Shown here: in pieces, positions 24,986 to 34,640 of the stretch
Layout of the letters: each line of letters begins with the position of its first letter
Position numbering within the stretch: position 1 is the stretch's first letter
Assembly (NCBI GenBank): GCA_021800255.1
Contig: JAJYZC010000020.1
Coordinates: 1 to 46,514, forward strand
DNA from: Acidobacteriota bacterium
GTDB lineage: Bacteria; Acidobacteriota; Terriglobia; Terriglobales; Acidobacteriaceae
Direction of reading: 5' to 3'
Length of the DNA stretch: 46,514 nucleotides
Notes under the pieces: model-generated
Seen by the model: only the letters and a program-made list of their open reading frames with translations
The model's database searches: none
Told to the model about the DNA's origin: nothing
Made by a program: the position numbers and the translations under genes

Positions 24986-25564
24986 GTGAAAAACAGGGTC
25001 GAAATGAGAGCTTTAGTGATTGCGGCGCTTTTAGGCGCCGGTTTGTTGGCGGCGGGGTGTAAATCTGCGCCGCCGTTAACGCAAAATCAGGCTCAGGCGA
25101 TGATCCAGGCGAAGTACGATCAGACCCCGGCCGCTGGCATCGACATTACCCTGGGCAATGCCGGCATGGCGCAGGGGGCTTTGGATGGGTATTGGACCCG
25201 GACCAAACGCTATCCGAATGGCTACTGGGCCGACTTTACCCTCACTCCAGCCGGTAAGGCGGTACTCAAACTGGCTACCGGCGACGATGTGATCCAATGG
25301 CGTCCGGCCAGCCCCGAAGACAAGGAGTTTTCCATCATTGTGACCACACTGGTCAAAAACCACATGAAAGCGAGCGACGTTGGCCAAGTCCAGGACCAGG
25401 CGGGGGGCGGAAAGACCGTGCAGTTCTCGGAAGTAGAGAACTTAACCGGACTGCCTGCCCCGGTTATGGATCTCGCCCACGAGCCCGGCAACCAACTGAG
25501 CCGGCAGCGCGAGGCGGATTTTTCCTTGGTTAATGGCGCCTGGCAGTTGCAATCGATCGAATAG
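24986..25564 (+). CDS. predicted lipoprotein of unknown function
   Basis: The product (192 aa) has an N-terminal lipoprotein signal: basic start, hydrophobic MRALVIAALLGAGLLAAGC and the lipobox LAAGC at residues 21-25, so it is likely lipid-anchored. The mature part (KSAPPLTQNQAQAMIQAKYDQ) contains several Trp/Tyr-rich strands and no named domain I recognise. The GTG at 24986 follows GGAGGG; ATG 25004 would also keep the signal. It is the last gene before the str cluster promoter. Confidence 0.75.
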   Translation: MKNRVEMRALVIAALLGAGLLAAGCKSAPPLTQNQAQAMIQAKYDQTPAAGIDITLGNAGMAQGALDGYWTRTKRYPNGYWADFTLTPAGKAVLKLATGDDVIQWRPASPEDKEFSIIVTTLVKNHMKASDVGQVQDQAGGGKTVQFSEVENLTGLPAPVMDLAHEPGNQLSRQREADFSLVNGAWQLQSIE

Positions 25565-25595
25565 AAACGCGAAAAATGGGAAGGGGTGATTTTTT

Positions 25596-25624
25596 TTGAC
25601 CTGCGCCCTTTTTCCTGCTAATGT
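25596..25624 (+). promoter_or_regulatory. sigma-70-type promoter of the str cluster
   Basis: TTGACC (25596-25601) and TAATGT (25619-25624) are separated by exactly 17 nt, with a T-run just before the -35. It follows the lipoprotein stop and is the only strong promoter before rpsL, predicting a start near 25631 and a leader of about 450 nt. Confidence 0.75.
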
Positions 25625-25630
25625 AAAGTA

Positions 25631-26078
25631 GGTTCGCAAGAACGAAATGGTACGTGTGTCCGCGTGCCAAGGCGTTAAGGGTAGCCCGGTTCAGTAGTCA
25701 GACGGGGGCGCCCAAGGCGGGGTGAGGTTCGCTTAGCCCCAAACAAGCTCCAGCGGAGCCCTTTTCTTGCGGAGGGCCGGAGCAGATCGCATCGGCGCCC
25801 GCGCGTTCTCCACCTCGGAGGGCTATGCGGGCCGGAACCGGCGAAACGGAGTTGGCTCCGTACCCTGGGCATTCTCCCAGACGGACGACCAGCCACCGTC
25901 CCGGTTCTCGTCTGAGATGGGAACGAAGCCAGACGCGAAGCAGCAACCAGAGGGCTTTTGTGCGTTCTGGAGCCGTACGATGTGCGGCTTCAAAGCCGGA
26001 ACGCCCTTGAAGAGGCTGGCGCGCGGCTGGCGGATGGTAGAGACGGGCTTTAGGACAAGTGCAGTAAGGAGCTTCGGT
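25631..26078 (+). promoter_or_regulatory. long structured leader of rpsL
   Basis: About 448 nt with no heptamer arrays and no convincing gene. Several hairpins are visible: GTTC-GCAA-GAAC near 25632, GCTCC/GGAGC at 25747-25759 followed by CCTTTTCTT, ACGGAG-TTGG-CTCCGT at 25846-25861, CTGGG/CCCAG at 25865-25880, and CAGACG/CGTCTG at 25878-25914, which overlaps and so competes with the previous one. A leader-based control of the str cluster is inferred, not shown. Confidence 0.5.
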
Positions 26079-26468
26079 TTGCCGACATTCAACCAACTCG
26101 TTCGCAAAGGGCGCACGGCCCCGCGTTATAAAACGGCCTCGCCGGCGTTGCAGGCATCGCCGCAGCGGCGCGGCGTCTGTACCCGCGTGTACACGCAAAC
26201 ACCCAAGAAGCCGAACTCAGCCTTGCGCAAGGTGGCTCGCGTGCGGCTGACCAACGGCATTGAGGTCACCACTTATATTCCCGGCATCGGACACAACCTG
26301 CAGGAGCACTCGATTGTGCTCATTCGCGGGGGCCGCGTGAAAGACCTGCCGGGCGTGCGCTATCACGTGATCCGCGGCACTCTGGATTCGGTGGGCGTGG
26401 CCAACCGCAACCAGAGCCGGTCGAAGTACGGCGCCAAGCGCGCCAAGGGCGGGGCGGCGAAGAAGTGA
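26079..26468 (+). CDS. rpsL: ribosomal protein uS12
   Basis: The 129-aa decoding-centre protein. It begins at a TTG codon (26079), giving the family N-terminus [11 protein letters not shown], with AAGGAG at the right spacing; no ATG or GTG in frame lies nearby that would give a family-like start. It has [20 protein letters not shown] and the KDLPGVRYH loop containing the Asp that is methylthiolated in many bacteria. Sequence at the K43 and K88 region is of the wild-type form. First gene of the str cluster. Confidence 0.97.
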   Translation: MPTFNQLVRKGRTAPRYKTASPALQASPQRRGVCTRVYTQTPKKPNSALRKVARVRLTNGIEVTTYIPGIGHNLQEHSIVLIRGGRVKDLPGVRYHVIRGTLDSVGVANRNQSRSKYGAKRAKGGAAKK

Positions 26469-26473
26469 AAAGG

Positions 26474-27058
<585 letters not shown>

Positions 27059-27062
27059 AAGC

Positions 27063-27092
27063 AGGGACTAGGGACTAGGGACTAGGGACTGA
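27063..27092. repeat. heptamer array, GGGACTA type, after rpsG
   Basis: Four uninterrupted copies of GGGACTA (phase variants) follow the rpsG stop. No matching inverted arm is evident before fusA; the remaining gap to 27236 is unrelated sequence containing a CCGGCGC/GCGTCCGG-like pairing. One-armed exception to the usual layout. Confidence 0.85.
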
Positions 27093-27236
27093 ACCCGATG
27101 CTCCCGGAAGTCCAGAAGTCATGGAAGGATTGAGCCGGCGCTCGAAACAGCGTCCGGCGCGGCGGGTTCCGGAACCGGATCGGACCGCCGGAAGGAAAGA
27201 CAGCCGCGGGCGAAAAGTCCCGCAAGGAATTTTGCC

Positions 27237-29318
27237 GTGCCTCGCACCATCCCTCTCGATCGCTGCCGCAACATCGGCATCATGGCGCACATCGACGCCG
27301 GAAAGACCACTGCGACCGAGCGCATCCTGTTCTATACCGGCATCACGCACCGGCTGGGTGAGGTGCATGAGGGCACGGCGACCATGGATTACATGGAGCA
27401 GGAGCAGGAGCGCGGCATCACCATCACCTCGGCCGCCACCACCTGCATGTGGCGCGACGTTCGCATCAACATTATCGATACTCCCGGCCACGTGGACTTT
27501 ACCGCCGAGGTGGAGCGCAGCCTGCGCGTGCTCGACGGCGCGGTGGCGCTGTTCGACTCCGTTGCCGGCGTGCAGCCACAGACGGAAACCGTCTGGCGGC
27601 AGGGCGACAAGTACAAGGTTCCCCGCATCTGCTTTGTGAACAAGATGGACAAGAACGGCGCCGACTTCGAGCGCGTTCTGGAGACCATCCGCAAGCGGCT
27701 GGGCGCACGGCCCGTGGCGCTGCAAATTCCCATCGGCGCCGAGGCCGACTTCAAGGGCGTGGTGGACCTGATTGATATGAAGGCCATCCTCTGGCACGAT
27801 GAGACGCTGGGCGCCGAGTTCTCCATCGAACCCATTCCGGCCGGCCTCCAGAAGAAGGCTGAAGCCTTCCGTATGCAGTTGATTGAGGTCATCGCCGAAA
27901 CTGACGACGTGCTGCTGGAAAAATTTCTCGAGGGTGAGACGCCGGCAATCGAGGAGCTGAAGGCCGGCATCCGCAAGGCCACCATCGATCTCAAGGTTTT
28001 CCCCGTCATCTGCGGCTCAGCCTTCAAGAACAAAGGCGTACAGACCTTGCTCGACGCGGTTGTCGATTACCTGCCCAGCCCGCTCGACAAGCCTCCCGTT
28101 GAAGGCATCGACCCCTCCCATCCCAACAAAATACAGATTCGCAAGCCTGACGATGGCGAGGCGTTTTCCGCGCTGGCCTTCAAGATTCTCAGCGATCCCT
28201 ACGGCAAGCTGTGTTTTATTCGCGTCTACTCGGGATCGGTAAAGACTGGCGACACGGTGCAGAACCCGCGCACCGGCAGGACGGAGCGCGTCGGACGGCT
28301 GGTGAAGATGCACGCCAACAAGCGCGAGGACGTAACCGAGATATTTGCCGGAGACATCTGCGCCTGCGTGGGGCTGAAGGACTTCAAGACCGGCGACACG
28401 CTCTGCGCTCCGCAGCATCCCATTGCGCTGGGCGCCATCACCTTCCCCGATACTGTCATCTCGGTGGCCATCGAACCTAAAACCAAAGCCGACCAGGAGA
28501 AGATGGGCGTGGCGCTGTCTAAGCTGGCCGACGAGGATCCCACCTTCAAGGTGCGCACCGACGAAGATTCCGGCCAGACCATCATCAGCGGCATGGGCGA
28601 ACTGCATCTTGAGATTCTCGTGGACCGCATGAAGCGCGAGCACAAGGTGGAGGCCAATGTGGGCGAGCCCAAGGTGGCCTTCCGTGAAACCATCCGCAAG
28701 GCCGCCGAGGGCGAGGGCAAGTACATCCGCCAGACCGGCGGCTCGGGCAACTACGGACACTGCTGGCTCAAGGTTGAGCCCAACGCGCCGGGCGCGGGCT
28801 ATGAGTTTGTCAATGAGATCAAGGGCGGCGTGGTGCCCAAAGAGTACATCAAGCCCATCGACCAGGGCGTGCAGGGGGCGATGGAGCTGGGCATTCTGGC
28901 TGGCTATCCCATGGTGGACGTGAAGGTGACGCTGTTTGACGGCAGCTACCACGAAGTGGATTCCAACGAGATGGCCTTCAAGTTTGCTGGCTCGATTGCC
29001 TTCAAGGAGGCGGCCAAGAAGGCCCATCCGGTGCTGCTGGAGCCGGTGATGGCCGTCGAGGTGACGGTGCCTGAGGAGTTCATGGGCGTGATTATCGGCG
29101 ACATCAACTCGCGCCGCGGGCGTATCGAGGGCATGGAGCACGCTGCCGGATCGCAGGTCATCAAGGCCATCGTGCCATTGAAGGAAATGTTCGGGTACGT
29201 GAACGACATTCGCTCGTCCACGCAGGGACGGGCGAGTTACACCATGCAGTTTGCGCGTTACGAAGAGGCGCCGCGCATGATTGCCGATGAGATTATCGGT
29301 CGGGCGCAGGGGAAGTGA
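27237..29318 (+). CDS. fusA: elongation factor G
   Basis: The 693-aa translocase has the G domain with AHIDAGKTT, the switch region [20 protein letters not shown] and NKMD, followed by domains II to V ending [18 protein letters not shown] and [13 protein letters not shown]. It drives tRNA-mRNA translocation and, with ribosome recycling factor, subunit splitting. It starts at GTG 27237, with AAGGAA 7 nt upstream and the family N-terminus [21 protein letters not shown]. Standard str order between rpsG and tuf. Confidence 0.98.
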   Translation: MPRTIPLDRCRNIGIMAHIDAGKTTATERILFYTGITHRLGEVHEGTATMDYMEQEQERGITITSAATTCMWRDVRINIIDTPGHVDFTAEVERSLRVLDGAVALFDSVAGVQPQTETVWRQGDKYKVPRICFVNKMDKNGADFERVLETIRKRLGARPVALQIPIGAEADFKGVVDLIDMKAILWHDETLGAEFSIEPIPAGLQKKAEAFRMQLIEVIAETDDVLLEKFLEGETPAIEELKAGIRKATIDLKVFPVICGSAFKNKGVQTLLDAVVDYLPSPLDKPPVEGIDPSHPNKIQIRKPDDGEAFSALAFKILSDPYGKLCFIRVYSGSVKTGDTVQNPRTGRTERVGRLVKMHANKREDVTEIFAGDICACVGLKDFKTGDTLCAPQHPIALGAITFPDTVISVAIEPKTKADQEKMGVALSKLADEDPTFKVRTDEDSGQTIISGMGELHLEILVDRMKREHKVEANVGEPKVAFRETIRKAAEGEGKYIRQTGGSGNYGHCWLKVEPNAPGAGYEFVNEIKGGVVPKEYIKPIDQGVQGAMELGILAGYPMVDVKVTLFDGSYHEVDSNEMAFKFAGSIAFKEAAKKAHPVLLEPVMAVEVTVPEEFMGVIIGDINSRRGRIEGMEHAAGSQVIKAIVPLKEMFGYVNDIRSSTQGRASYTMQFARYEEAPRMIADEIIGRAQGK

Positions 29319-29323
29319 GAATT

Positions 29324-29499
29324 GCAGCTCTCAGCTTTCAGCCCTCAGCCTGGCCGCGGGTGGAACCGGGCGATGCGGCAAGCGTTGGCAGGATTGAGCT
29401 AGAAGCTAGAAGCTATTAGCTGTATTTTGTGGGGCTGGAGCCGGAACGCCGGCGCCCCGAGGCAGGGAAAGCTAGAAGCTGGCGGCTAGAGGCTGGTTT
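29324..29499. repeat. heptamer arrays of mixed dialect upstream of tuf copy 2
   Basis: Left arm 29324-29350 is CAGCTTT type (GCAGCTC, TCAGCTT, TCAGCCC, TCAGCC). The two right arms (about 29396-29422 and 29467-29499) are TAGCTTC type and are exact copies of those before tuf copy 1. The mismatch of dialects across the spacer is unusual and fits overwriting of the right part. Confidence 0.88.
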
Positions 29500-30719
29500 C
29501 TAAAAAGCGATGAAAGGGATTCAGGACTTTTATGGCCAAGGAAAAATTTGATCGCACGAAGCCGCACGTGAACGTAGGCACGATTGGACATATCGATCAT
29601 GGCAAGACCACGTTGACGGCGGCCATCACCAAGGTGTTGCAGAAGCACAACCCGAAGATCGTGTTCCGCTCGTTCGACTCGATTGACAATGCGCCCGAGG
29701 AGCGGGAGCGGGGCATCACCATCGCCACGGCGCACGTGGAGTACGAGACCGCGAACCGGCACTACGCGCACGTGGACTGCCCGGGCCACGCCGACTACAT
29801 CAAGAACATGATTACGGGCGCGGCGCAGATGGACGGTGCGATTCTGGTGGTTGCGGCCACCGACGGCCCCATGCCGCAGACCAAGGAGCACGTGCTTTTG
29901 GCGCGGCAGGTGGGCGTGCCGTACATCGTGGTGTTTCTGAACAAGTGCGACGCGGTGGAAGACGCGGAGCTGATCGATCTGGTGGAGATGGAGGTGCGCG
30001 AGCTTTTGACCAAGTACCAGTTTCCGGGCGACGACGTGCCGGTGATTCGCGGGTCTGCACTCGGCGCGCTGAACGGGGAGGCGCAGTGGGAGGCCAAGAT
30101 CGACGAGCTGATGGCGGCGGTGGACAAGTACGTGCCGCTGCCGCAGCGGGCGGTGGATCAGCCGTTTCTGATGCCCATTGAGGACATTTTTTCGATCTCC
30201 GGGCGCGGGACGGTGGTGACGGGCCGGATCGAGCGGGGCAAGGTGAAGGTGGGCGAGGAGGCGGAGATTGTGGGCTTCCGCGAGACCCGCAAGACGGTAG
30301 TGACGGGCGTGGAGATGTTCAAGAAGCAGTTGGACGAGGGTCTGGCTGGGGACAACGCGGGACTGCTGTTGCGCGGGATACCGAAGGAGGACGTGGAGCG
30401 TGGGATGGTGATGGCCAAGCCGGGATCGATCACGCCGCACACGGAGTTCAAGGGCGAGGTGTACGTGCTGTCGAAGGAGGAGGGGGGGCGTCACACGCCG
30501 TTTTTCAAGGGCTACCGGCCGCAGTTTTACTTTCGGACGACGGACGTGACGGGAGTAGCGGAGCTGCCCGATGGTGTGGAGATGGTGATGCCAGGCGACA
30601 ACGTGCAGTTGAAGGTGGAGTTGATTACGCCGGTGGCCTTGGAGAAGGGTTTGCGGTTTGCCATCCGCGAAGGCGGACGCACGGTGGGCGCAGGCACCAT
30701 CTCGGAGATCATCAAGTAG
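29387..30719 (+). repeat. 1333-bp direct repeat, copy B (tuf and its upstream region)
   Basis: Identical to 8987-10319 except four silent differences that correspond to 30479, 30485, 30557 and 30677. The upstream limit falls inside the intergenic spacer, between the left and right heptamer arms. Confidence 0.95.
29532..30719 (+). CDS. tuf: elongation factor Tu, copy 2
   Basis: Encodes the same 395-aa protein as copy 1, with the same motifs. It follows fusA and precedes rpsJ, the position of tufA in E. coli. Four third-position changes, all in the last 241 bp, are the only differences from copy 1. The first 1 kb is identical, as expected from recent gene conversion. Confidence 0.99.
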   Translation: MAKEKFDRTKPHVNVGTIGHIDHGKTTLTAAITKVLQKHNPKIVFRSFDSIDNAPEERERGITIATAHVEYETANRHYAHVDCPGHADYIKNMITGAAQMDGAILVVAATDGPMPQTKEHVLLARQVGVPYIVVFLNKCDAVEDAELIDLVEMEVRELLTKYQFPGDDVPVIRGSALGALNGEAQWEAKIDELMAAVDKYVPLPQRAVDQPFLMPIEDIFSISGRGTVVTGRIERGKVKVGEEAEIVGFRETRKTVVTGVEMFKKQLDEGLAGDNAGLLLRGIPKEDVERGMVMAKPGSITPHTEFKGEVYVLSKEEGGRHTPFFKGYRPQFYFRTTDVTGVAELPDGVEMVMPGDNVQLKVELITPVALEKGLRFAIREGGRTVGAGTISEIIK

Positions 30720-30834
30720 GTGACTAAGGGACTAGGGGACTAGGGATTAAGGGACTAGGGACTAAGGGAAAAGCAGCATGACGGGACTTGTAGGATTTGA
30801 CTCAGTCCCTAGCCCCTATTCCCTAAGTCCCTCA
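30720..30834. repeat. heptamer arrays, GGGACTA type, between tuf and rpsJ
   Basis: Left arm 30720-30770 (GACTAAG, GGACTAG, GGGACTAG, GGATTAA, GGGACTA, GGGACTA). Right arm 30801-30834 (CAGTCCC, TAGCCCC, TATTCCC, TAAGTCCC). In this dialect the purine-rich arm comes first, opposite to the TAGC and CAGC dialects. Confidence 0.9.
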
Positions 30835-30850
30835 ATCCGAAGGATTGAAC

Positions 30851-31168
30851 ATGGTAGGACAGAGAATACGCATCCGGCTGAAGGCATACGACTATCGCGT
30901 GCTGGATACGTCAACGGGCGAGATTGTGGATACGGCCAAGCGCACCGGGGCAACGGTGGCAGGACCGATTCCTTTGCCCACCGTCAAGAACAAATACTGC
31001 GTTCTGCGCTCGCCGCACGTGGATAAGAAGTCGCGCGAGGCGTTTGAGATTCGCACCCACAAGCGGCTGATCGACATTCTGGAACCTACGCAGCAGACGG
31101 TGGACGCGCTGATGAAGCTCGATCTGCCGGCGGGCGTGGATGTGGAGATCAAGGCGTTTGAAAAGTAA
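30851..31168 (+). CDS. rpsJ: ribosomal protein uS10
   Basis: A 105-aa 30S protein that also serves as NusE in antitermination. It has [45 protein letters not shown] and [12 protein letters not shown]. The ATG at 30851 has GAAGGA upstream and the family N-terminus; a TTG six bases earlier was rejected. First gene of the S10 cluster. Confidence 0.98.
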   Translation: MVGQRIRIRLKAYDYRVLDTSTGEIVDTAKRTGATVAGPIPLPTVKNKYCVLRSPHVDKKSREAFEIRTHKRLIDILEPTQQTVDALMKLDLPAGVDVEIKAFEK

Positions 31169-31182
31169 CGAAAGTTGCTTTT

Positions 31183-31323
31183 CAAGCTTCTAGCTTCTAG
31201 CTGCTAGCTTCTAGCTTGATTGAGGCGAAACTGGTAGTGGGAAGAGAAAGTTATTTGAAGTGCGGTGAGCGGAAATCCTGCGAATTGGCAGAAAAAGCTA
31301 GGAGCTAGCAGTTGGAAGCTCAC
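31183..31323. repeat. heptamer arrays, TAGCTTC type, between rpsJ and rplC
   Basis: Left arm 31183-31217 (AAGCTTC, TAGCTTC, TAGCTGC, TAGCTTC, TAGCTTG). Right arm about 31295-31323 (AAGCTAG, GAGCTAG, CAGTTGG, AAGCTC). A further 50 nt without units separate the right arm from rplC. Confidence 0.88.
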
Positions 31324-31376
31324 GGCGATTCCGGCAGTGCGATGCAGATAGCATGGCATGATGAGGCGAGGAAGAG

Positions 31377-32102
31377 ATGGCAGTCACAGGGATTCTGGGC
31401 AAAAAGATCGGCATGACGCAGGTCTTTGACGAGAAGGGCGATGTGCACCCGATCACGGTGCTGCAGGCCGGCCCTTGCGTGATTACGCAGTTGAAGACCG
31501 CAGCCAAGGATGGCTACGACGCGGCGCAGATCGGGTTAGTGGAATTTGTCAAAGTCTCGCGGATGACCAAGGCGCAGAGCGGCCACCTGGCAAAGACCGA
31601 GGCGCCGCCGGTGAAGTTTATCCGTGAAGTGGATGTTGAGGCTTCGGCCGATGGGGCAGGCGAAACCAAGGCCGGCGACCGCGTGCTGGTGGATATTTTC
31701 AGCGATGCGAAGTTCGTGGACGTGAGCGGGACCTCCAAGGGCCGAGGGTTTGCGGGCGTTGTGCGCCGCCATCACTTTGGCGGCGGTCCCAAGTCGCATG
31801 GTCATATGTTCCAGGTGCAGGGATCGATTGGCGCTTCCAGTTTTCCCTCCCGGGTTTTTCCCGGCCAGCGCATGCCCGGCCACTTCGGGACCGATCAGGT
31901 GACGGTGCGCAATCTGCGCATTCGCGGCATCGACCTTGAGGAGAACCTGCTGATGGTGGAGGGCGCCGTGCCGGGGCCGCGCGAGGGGTACGTGCTCATC
32001 GCCAAGGCCAAAGCTCCGCCGCGCGAGCGGCGCGGCTTCTCCGGAGCAACCACGCTCGATCCGTTGAAGGCGGCGAAAAAGGCGGCGGCAAAGAGGAAGT
32101 AG
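31377..32102 (+). CDS. rplC: ribosomal protein uL3
   Basis: The 241-aa 50S protein, longer than the usual 205-210 because of an insertion around residues 55-100 (Glu/Ala-rich) and a basic Lys-rich tail. Conserved blocks: GILGKKIGMTQVFDEKG, the loop KGRGFAGVVRRHHFGGGPKSHGH reaching the peptidyl transferase centre, and PGQRMPGHFGTDQVTVRNL. GAGGAAGAG lies before the ATG. Only 16 nt separate it from rplD. Confidence 0.97.
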   Translation: MAVTGILGKKIGMTQVFDEKGDVHPITVLQAGPCVITQLKTAAKDGYDAAQIGLVEFVKVSRMTKAQSGHLAKTEAPPVKFIREVDVEASADGAGETKAGDRVLVDIFSDAKFVDVSGTSKGRGFAGVVRRHHFGGGPKSHGHMFQVQGSIGASSFPSRVFPGQRMPGHFGTDQVTVRNLRIRGIDLEENLLMVEGAVPGPREGYVLIAKAKAPPRERRGFSGATTLDPLKAAKKAAAKRK

Positions 32103-32118
32103 CTACAGGAAGACGACA

Positions 32119-32802
32119 ATGCCAAACGTAGACGTATTGAATTTGAGCGGCGAAAAGGTAGGCTCGATGGAGCTGGCCGATGCGGTGTTTGCGCCCGAGC
32201 AGGTGAACGAGGCGCTGCTCTGGGAGGCGGTCAAGCACTACCGGGCATCTTTGCGCCAAGGCACGCACGCCACCAAAAACCGCAGGTTGGTTGCAGGCTC
32301 GGGCAAGAAGCTGTGGAAGCAGAAGGGCACGGGCCGCGCGCGTATCGGTTCGGTGCGCTCGCCGCTGTGGCGGCATGGGGGCACGGTGCACGGACCGCAG
32401 CCGCGCAGCTACGAGTATCCTTTTCCGCGCAAGAAACTGCTGGGCGCGCTGCGCTCGGCGCTGGCCGCCAAGCTGGCTGACGGCAAACTCACAGTGGTGG
32501 ATTCGCTGGAGATCAAAGAGGCCAAGACCAAGCCCTACCGCGAGGCGCTCAACAAGCTGGACGCAAAACGCACTGTATTGCTGGTCGAAAGCGGCAAGAC
32601 GCTGACGCAGGCGTTGATGCTGGGGACGCGCAATCTCGAAGGCGTGGAGCTGTTGCTGAACAACGAGGTTCATCCCTACGATTTGCTGCGCTATGAGCGG
32701 GCAATTTTCTCGCAAGCCGCGATCGGGCAATTGACCGCGGCGCTCGAAAAATCCGCCGTCAAGCGGAGGTCGCGGCAGACAGCAGAGAAGGAGGCCGCGT
32801 AA
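32119..32802 (+). CDS. rplD: ribosomal protein uL4
   Basis: The 227-aa 50S protein. It shows the extended tunnel loop KKLWKQKGTGRARIGSVRSP, WRHGGTVHGPQPRSY, and a C-terminal domain ending in a basic tail. L4 is the autoregulator of the S10 operon in E. coli; no such leader can be recognised here. Its stop overlaps the rplW start by one base (TAATG), indicating translational coupling. Confidence 0.98.
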   Translation: MPNVDVLNLSGEKVGSMELADAVFAPEQVNEALLWEAVKHYRASLRQGTHATKNRRLVAGSGKKLWKQKGTGRARIGSVRSPLWRHGGTVHGPQPRSYEYPFPRKKLLGALRSALAAKLADGKLTVVDSLEIKEAKTKPYREALNKLDAKRTVLLVESGKTLTQALMLGTRNLEGVELLLNNEVHPYDLLRYERAIFSQAAIGQLTAALEKSAVKRRSRQTAEKEAA

Positions 32803-33095
32803 TGAAGACTGTTTACACCTTAATTCGCCGGCCCATCATTACCGAAAAGGGATTGGGCGTGAAGGAGACCGAAGGGACGCTGGTCTTTGACGTGGCGTGC
32901 GAGGCCACTAAAACCCAGGTCAAAGAGGCCGTCGAGGCGCTTTTCAAAGTGAAGGTCGCGGCCGTGCGCACGGCCAATTTTGCCGGCAAGGAACGGCGCC
33001 GTGGCCGCTATGCGGGCTTCCGTCCGGATTGGAAGAAGGCTTACGTGAAGCTGAAGACCGGCGAAAAACTGCCTGAGTACGCGAGCAATCTGTAA
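32802..33095 (+). CDS. rplW: ribosomal protein uL23
   Basis: The 97-aa 50S protein at the exit of the peptide tunnel, contact point for trigger factor and SRP. It has LIRRPIITEKGL, the beta-hairpin region with RTANFAGKERRRGRYAGFRPDWKKAYV, and KLKTGEKL. ATG overlaps the rplD stop. Confidence 0.98.
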   Translation: MKTVYTLIRRPIITEKGLGVKETEGTLVFDVACEATKTQVKEAVEALFKVKVAAVRTANFAGKERRRGRYAGFRPDWKKAYVKLKTGEKLPEYASNL

Positions 33096-33098
33096 GGC

Positions 33099-33211
33099 GG
33101 CTATTGGCTGTCAGCTTTCAGTCCTCAGCTTGTTCGTGCAGAGAAGAAGGTATGGGTTGGAAGCGAATTGAGTTCGAACACGATGCGCTGAAAGCTGATA
33201 GCTGAAAGCTC
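33099..33211. repeat. heptamer arrays, CAGCTTT type, between rplW and rplB
   Basis: Left arm 33099-33131 (GGCTATT, GGCTGTC, AGCTTTC, AGTCCTC, AGCTTG). Right arm 33187-33211 (CTGAAAG, CTGATAG, CTGAAAG, CTC). Confidence 0.9.
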
Positions 33212-33227
33212 ATCAAGGAAAACGACG

Positions 33228-34052
33228 ATGGCGATCAAGACATACAGACCCGTCACTGCGACAATGCGTTTTCAAACCGCGCTGGTCAACGACGACTTAA
33301 CGGCGGCCAAGCCTCACAAGCCGCTGCTGGTAACGCGCAAGCGCACGGGCGGGCGGCGTAACTCGGGCGACCTCACCATCCGCCATCACGGCGGAGGGCA
33401 CAAGCAGAAGCTGCGCCTGATCGACTTCAGGCGCGAGAAGTTCGGCGTGCCGGGGCGGGTGGCGACAATAGAGTACGATCCCAGCCGCTCGGCGCGGATC
33501 GCGTTGGTGCACTATGCGGACGGCGAGAAGCGTTATATTTTGCAGCCTGTTGGATTGAGGGTGGGCGCGACGGTGACCTCGGGGCCGGAGGCGGACATTC
33601 TGGTGGGCAATGCGCTGCCCCTCAAGAACATTCCTGCGGGCACCACCGTGCACGCGGTGGAGCTGAGGCCGGGCAAGGGCGCGCAGATGGCGCGTTCAGC
33701 CGGAGCGCAGGCGCAACTGGTGGCCAAAGAGGGCGATTATGCGCTGCTCAAGCTGCCTTCCGGCGAAACACGCAAGGTGCTGGCCGAGTGTATGGCGACG
33801 GTAGGCCAGGTGGGCAACACAGATCATGAGAACGTGTCTATTGGCAAGGCGGGACGCAATCGCTGGAGGGGCATACGGCCGGCCAATCGCGGAGTGACTA
33901 TGAATCCTGTGGATCACCCGCACGGCGGCGGCGAAGGCAAGACCTCGGGCGGGCGCCATCCTGTAACTCCCTGGGGCCAGCCCACCCGCGGATACAAGAC
34001 GCGCAATAACAAGCGCACCGACGCGTTGATTGTTAGCCGGCGGACGAAGTAG
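33228..34052 (+). CDS. rplB: ribosomal protein uL2
   Basis: The 274-aa 50S protein required for peptidyl transferase assembly and subunit joining. Conserved blocks: [24 protein letters not shown], the RNA-binding core, and [29 protein letters not shown] with its essential His. AAGGAAAACGACG precedes the ATG at 33228. Confidence 0.98.
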   Translation: MAIKTYRPVTATMRFQTALVNDDLTAAKPHKPLLVTRKRTGGRRNSGDLTIRHHGGGHKQKLRLIDFRREKFGVPGRVATIEYDPSRSARIALVHYADGEKRYILQPVGLRVGATVTSGPEADILVGNALPLKNIPAGTTVHAVELRPGKGAQMARSAGAQAQLVAKEGDYALLKLPSGETRKVLAECMATVGQVGNTDHENVSIGKAGRNRWRGIRPANRGVTMNPVDHPHGGGEGKTSGGRHPVTPWGQPTRGYKTRNNKRTDALIVSRRTK

Positions 34053-34057
34053 AGAAG

Positions 34058-34180
34058 CAGCTTTTAGCTATCAGCTCTCAGCTTTTAGCTAGAAGCGGCA
34101 AGGAAGCAGAGAAGTTGAGCCAATCGCCGGAGGCGGGCTGGAACAAGGCCAAGCTGAAAGCTGAGAGCCAGGAGCTGTTC
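34058..34180. repeat. heptamer arrays, mixed TAGC/CAGC units, between rplB and rpsS
   Basis: Left arm 34058-34091 (CAGCTTT, TAGCTAT, CAGCTCT, CAGCTTT, TAGCTAG). Right arm about 34151-34178 (AAGCTGA, AAGCTGA, GAGCCAG, GAGCTGT), close before the rpsS start. Confidence 0.88.
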
Positions 34181-34182
34181 TT

Positions 34183-34479
34183 ATGGGACGTTCGACAAAA
34201 AAAGGGCCGTTCGTGGATGCGCACCTGAGCGTGAAGATCGAGGCGCTGAACCGGACCAATGAAAAGAGGGTGGTTAAGACCTGGGCGCGGCGCTCGACGA
34301 TCTTTCCTGAGTTCGTGGGCCACACTATCGCCGTACACAACGGCAAGAAATTCGTTCCGGTGTATGTTACCGAGAACATGGTGGGACACAAATTAGGCGA
34401 GTTCGCACCTACGCGGATTTTCAAGGGGCACACCGGCGGAACGAAGGCGCCGTCAGAGGCCGCGGCCAAGCCGGCGTAA
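34183..34479 (+). CDS. rpsS: ribosomal protein uS19
   Basis: The 98-aa 30S head protein. It has [57 protein letters not shown] and a short variable tail rich in Ala and Lys. AGGAGC in the last repeat unit could act as the ribosome site (about 10 nt before the ATG), so the array itself may supply the Shine-Dalgarno sequence. Confidence 0.98.
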   Translation: MGRSTKKGPFVDAHLSVKIEALNRTNEKRVVKTWARRSTIFPEFVGHTIAVHNGKKFVPVYVTENMVGHKLGEFAPTRIFKGHTGGTKAPSEAAAKPA

Positions 34480-34483
34480 CAAC

Positions 34484-34622
34484 CGCCTTCAGCCGTCCTC
34501 TCTCAACCTTCAGCGTGATCGAGGTTGAATAGGCGGCAGCGGCAAGGCAAGGTATTTAGGCGCAAGTAATGGACTTAGGCGCCGCACGTAAGATGCTACG
34601 AGCCGATGGTTGAAGGCTCGGG
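34484..34622. repeat. degenerate heptamer arrays between rpsS and rplV
   Basis: Left arm about 34484-34516 (CCTTCAG, CCGTCCT, CTCTCAA, CCTTCAG). Right arm about 34601-34622 (GATGGTTGAAGGCTCGG). Units are weakly conserved but the inverted layout is kept. Confidence 0.6.
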
Positions 34623-34640
34623 TTTGAGGAAGGCATAACA

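Noticed and set aside
25767-26078. In-frame upstream extension of rpsL
   Set aside because: S12 proteins start at PT(I/F)NQL; AAGGAG marks the TTG start, and the upstream part reads as structured leader.
30720-30834. CTAG-rich segment as phage attachment site
   Set aside because: It belongs to the heptamer family; no integrase or phage gene is present.
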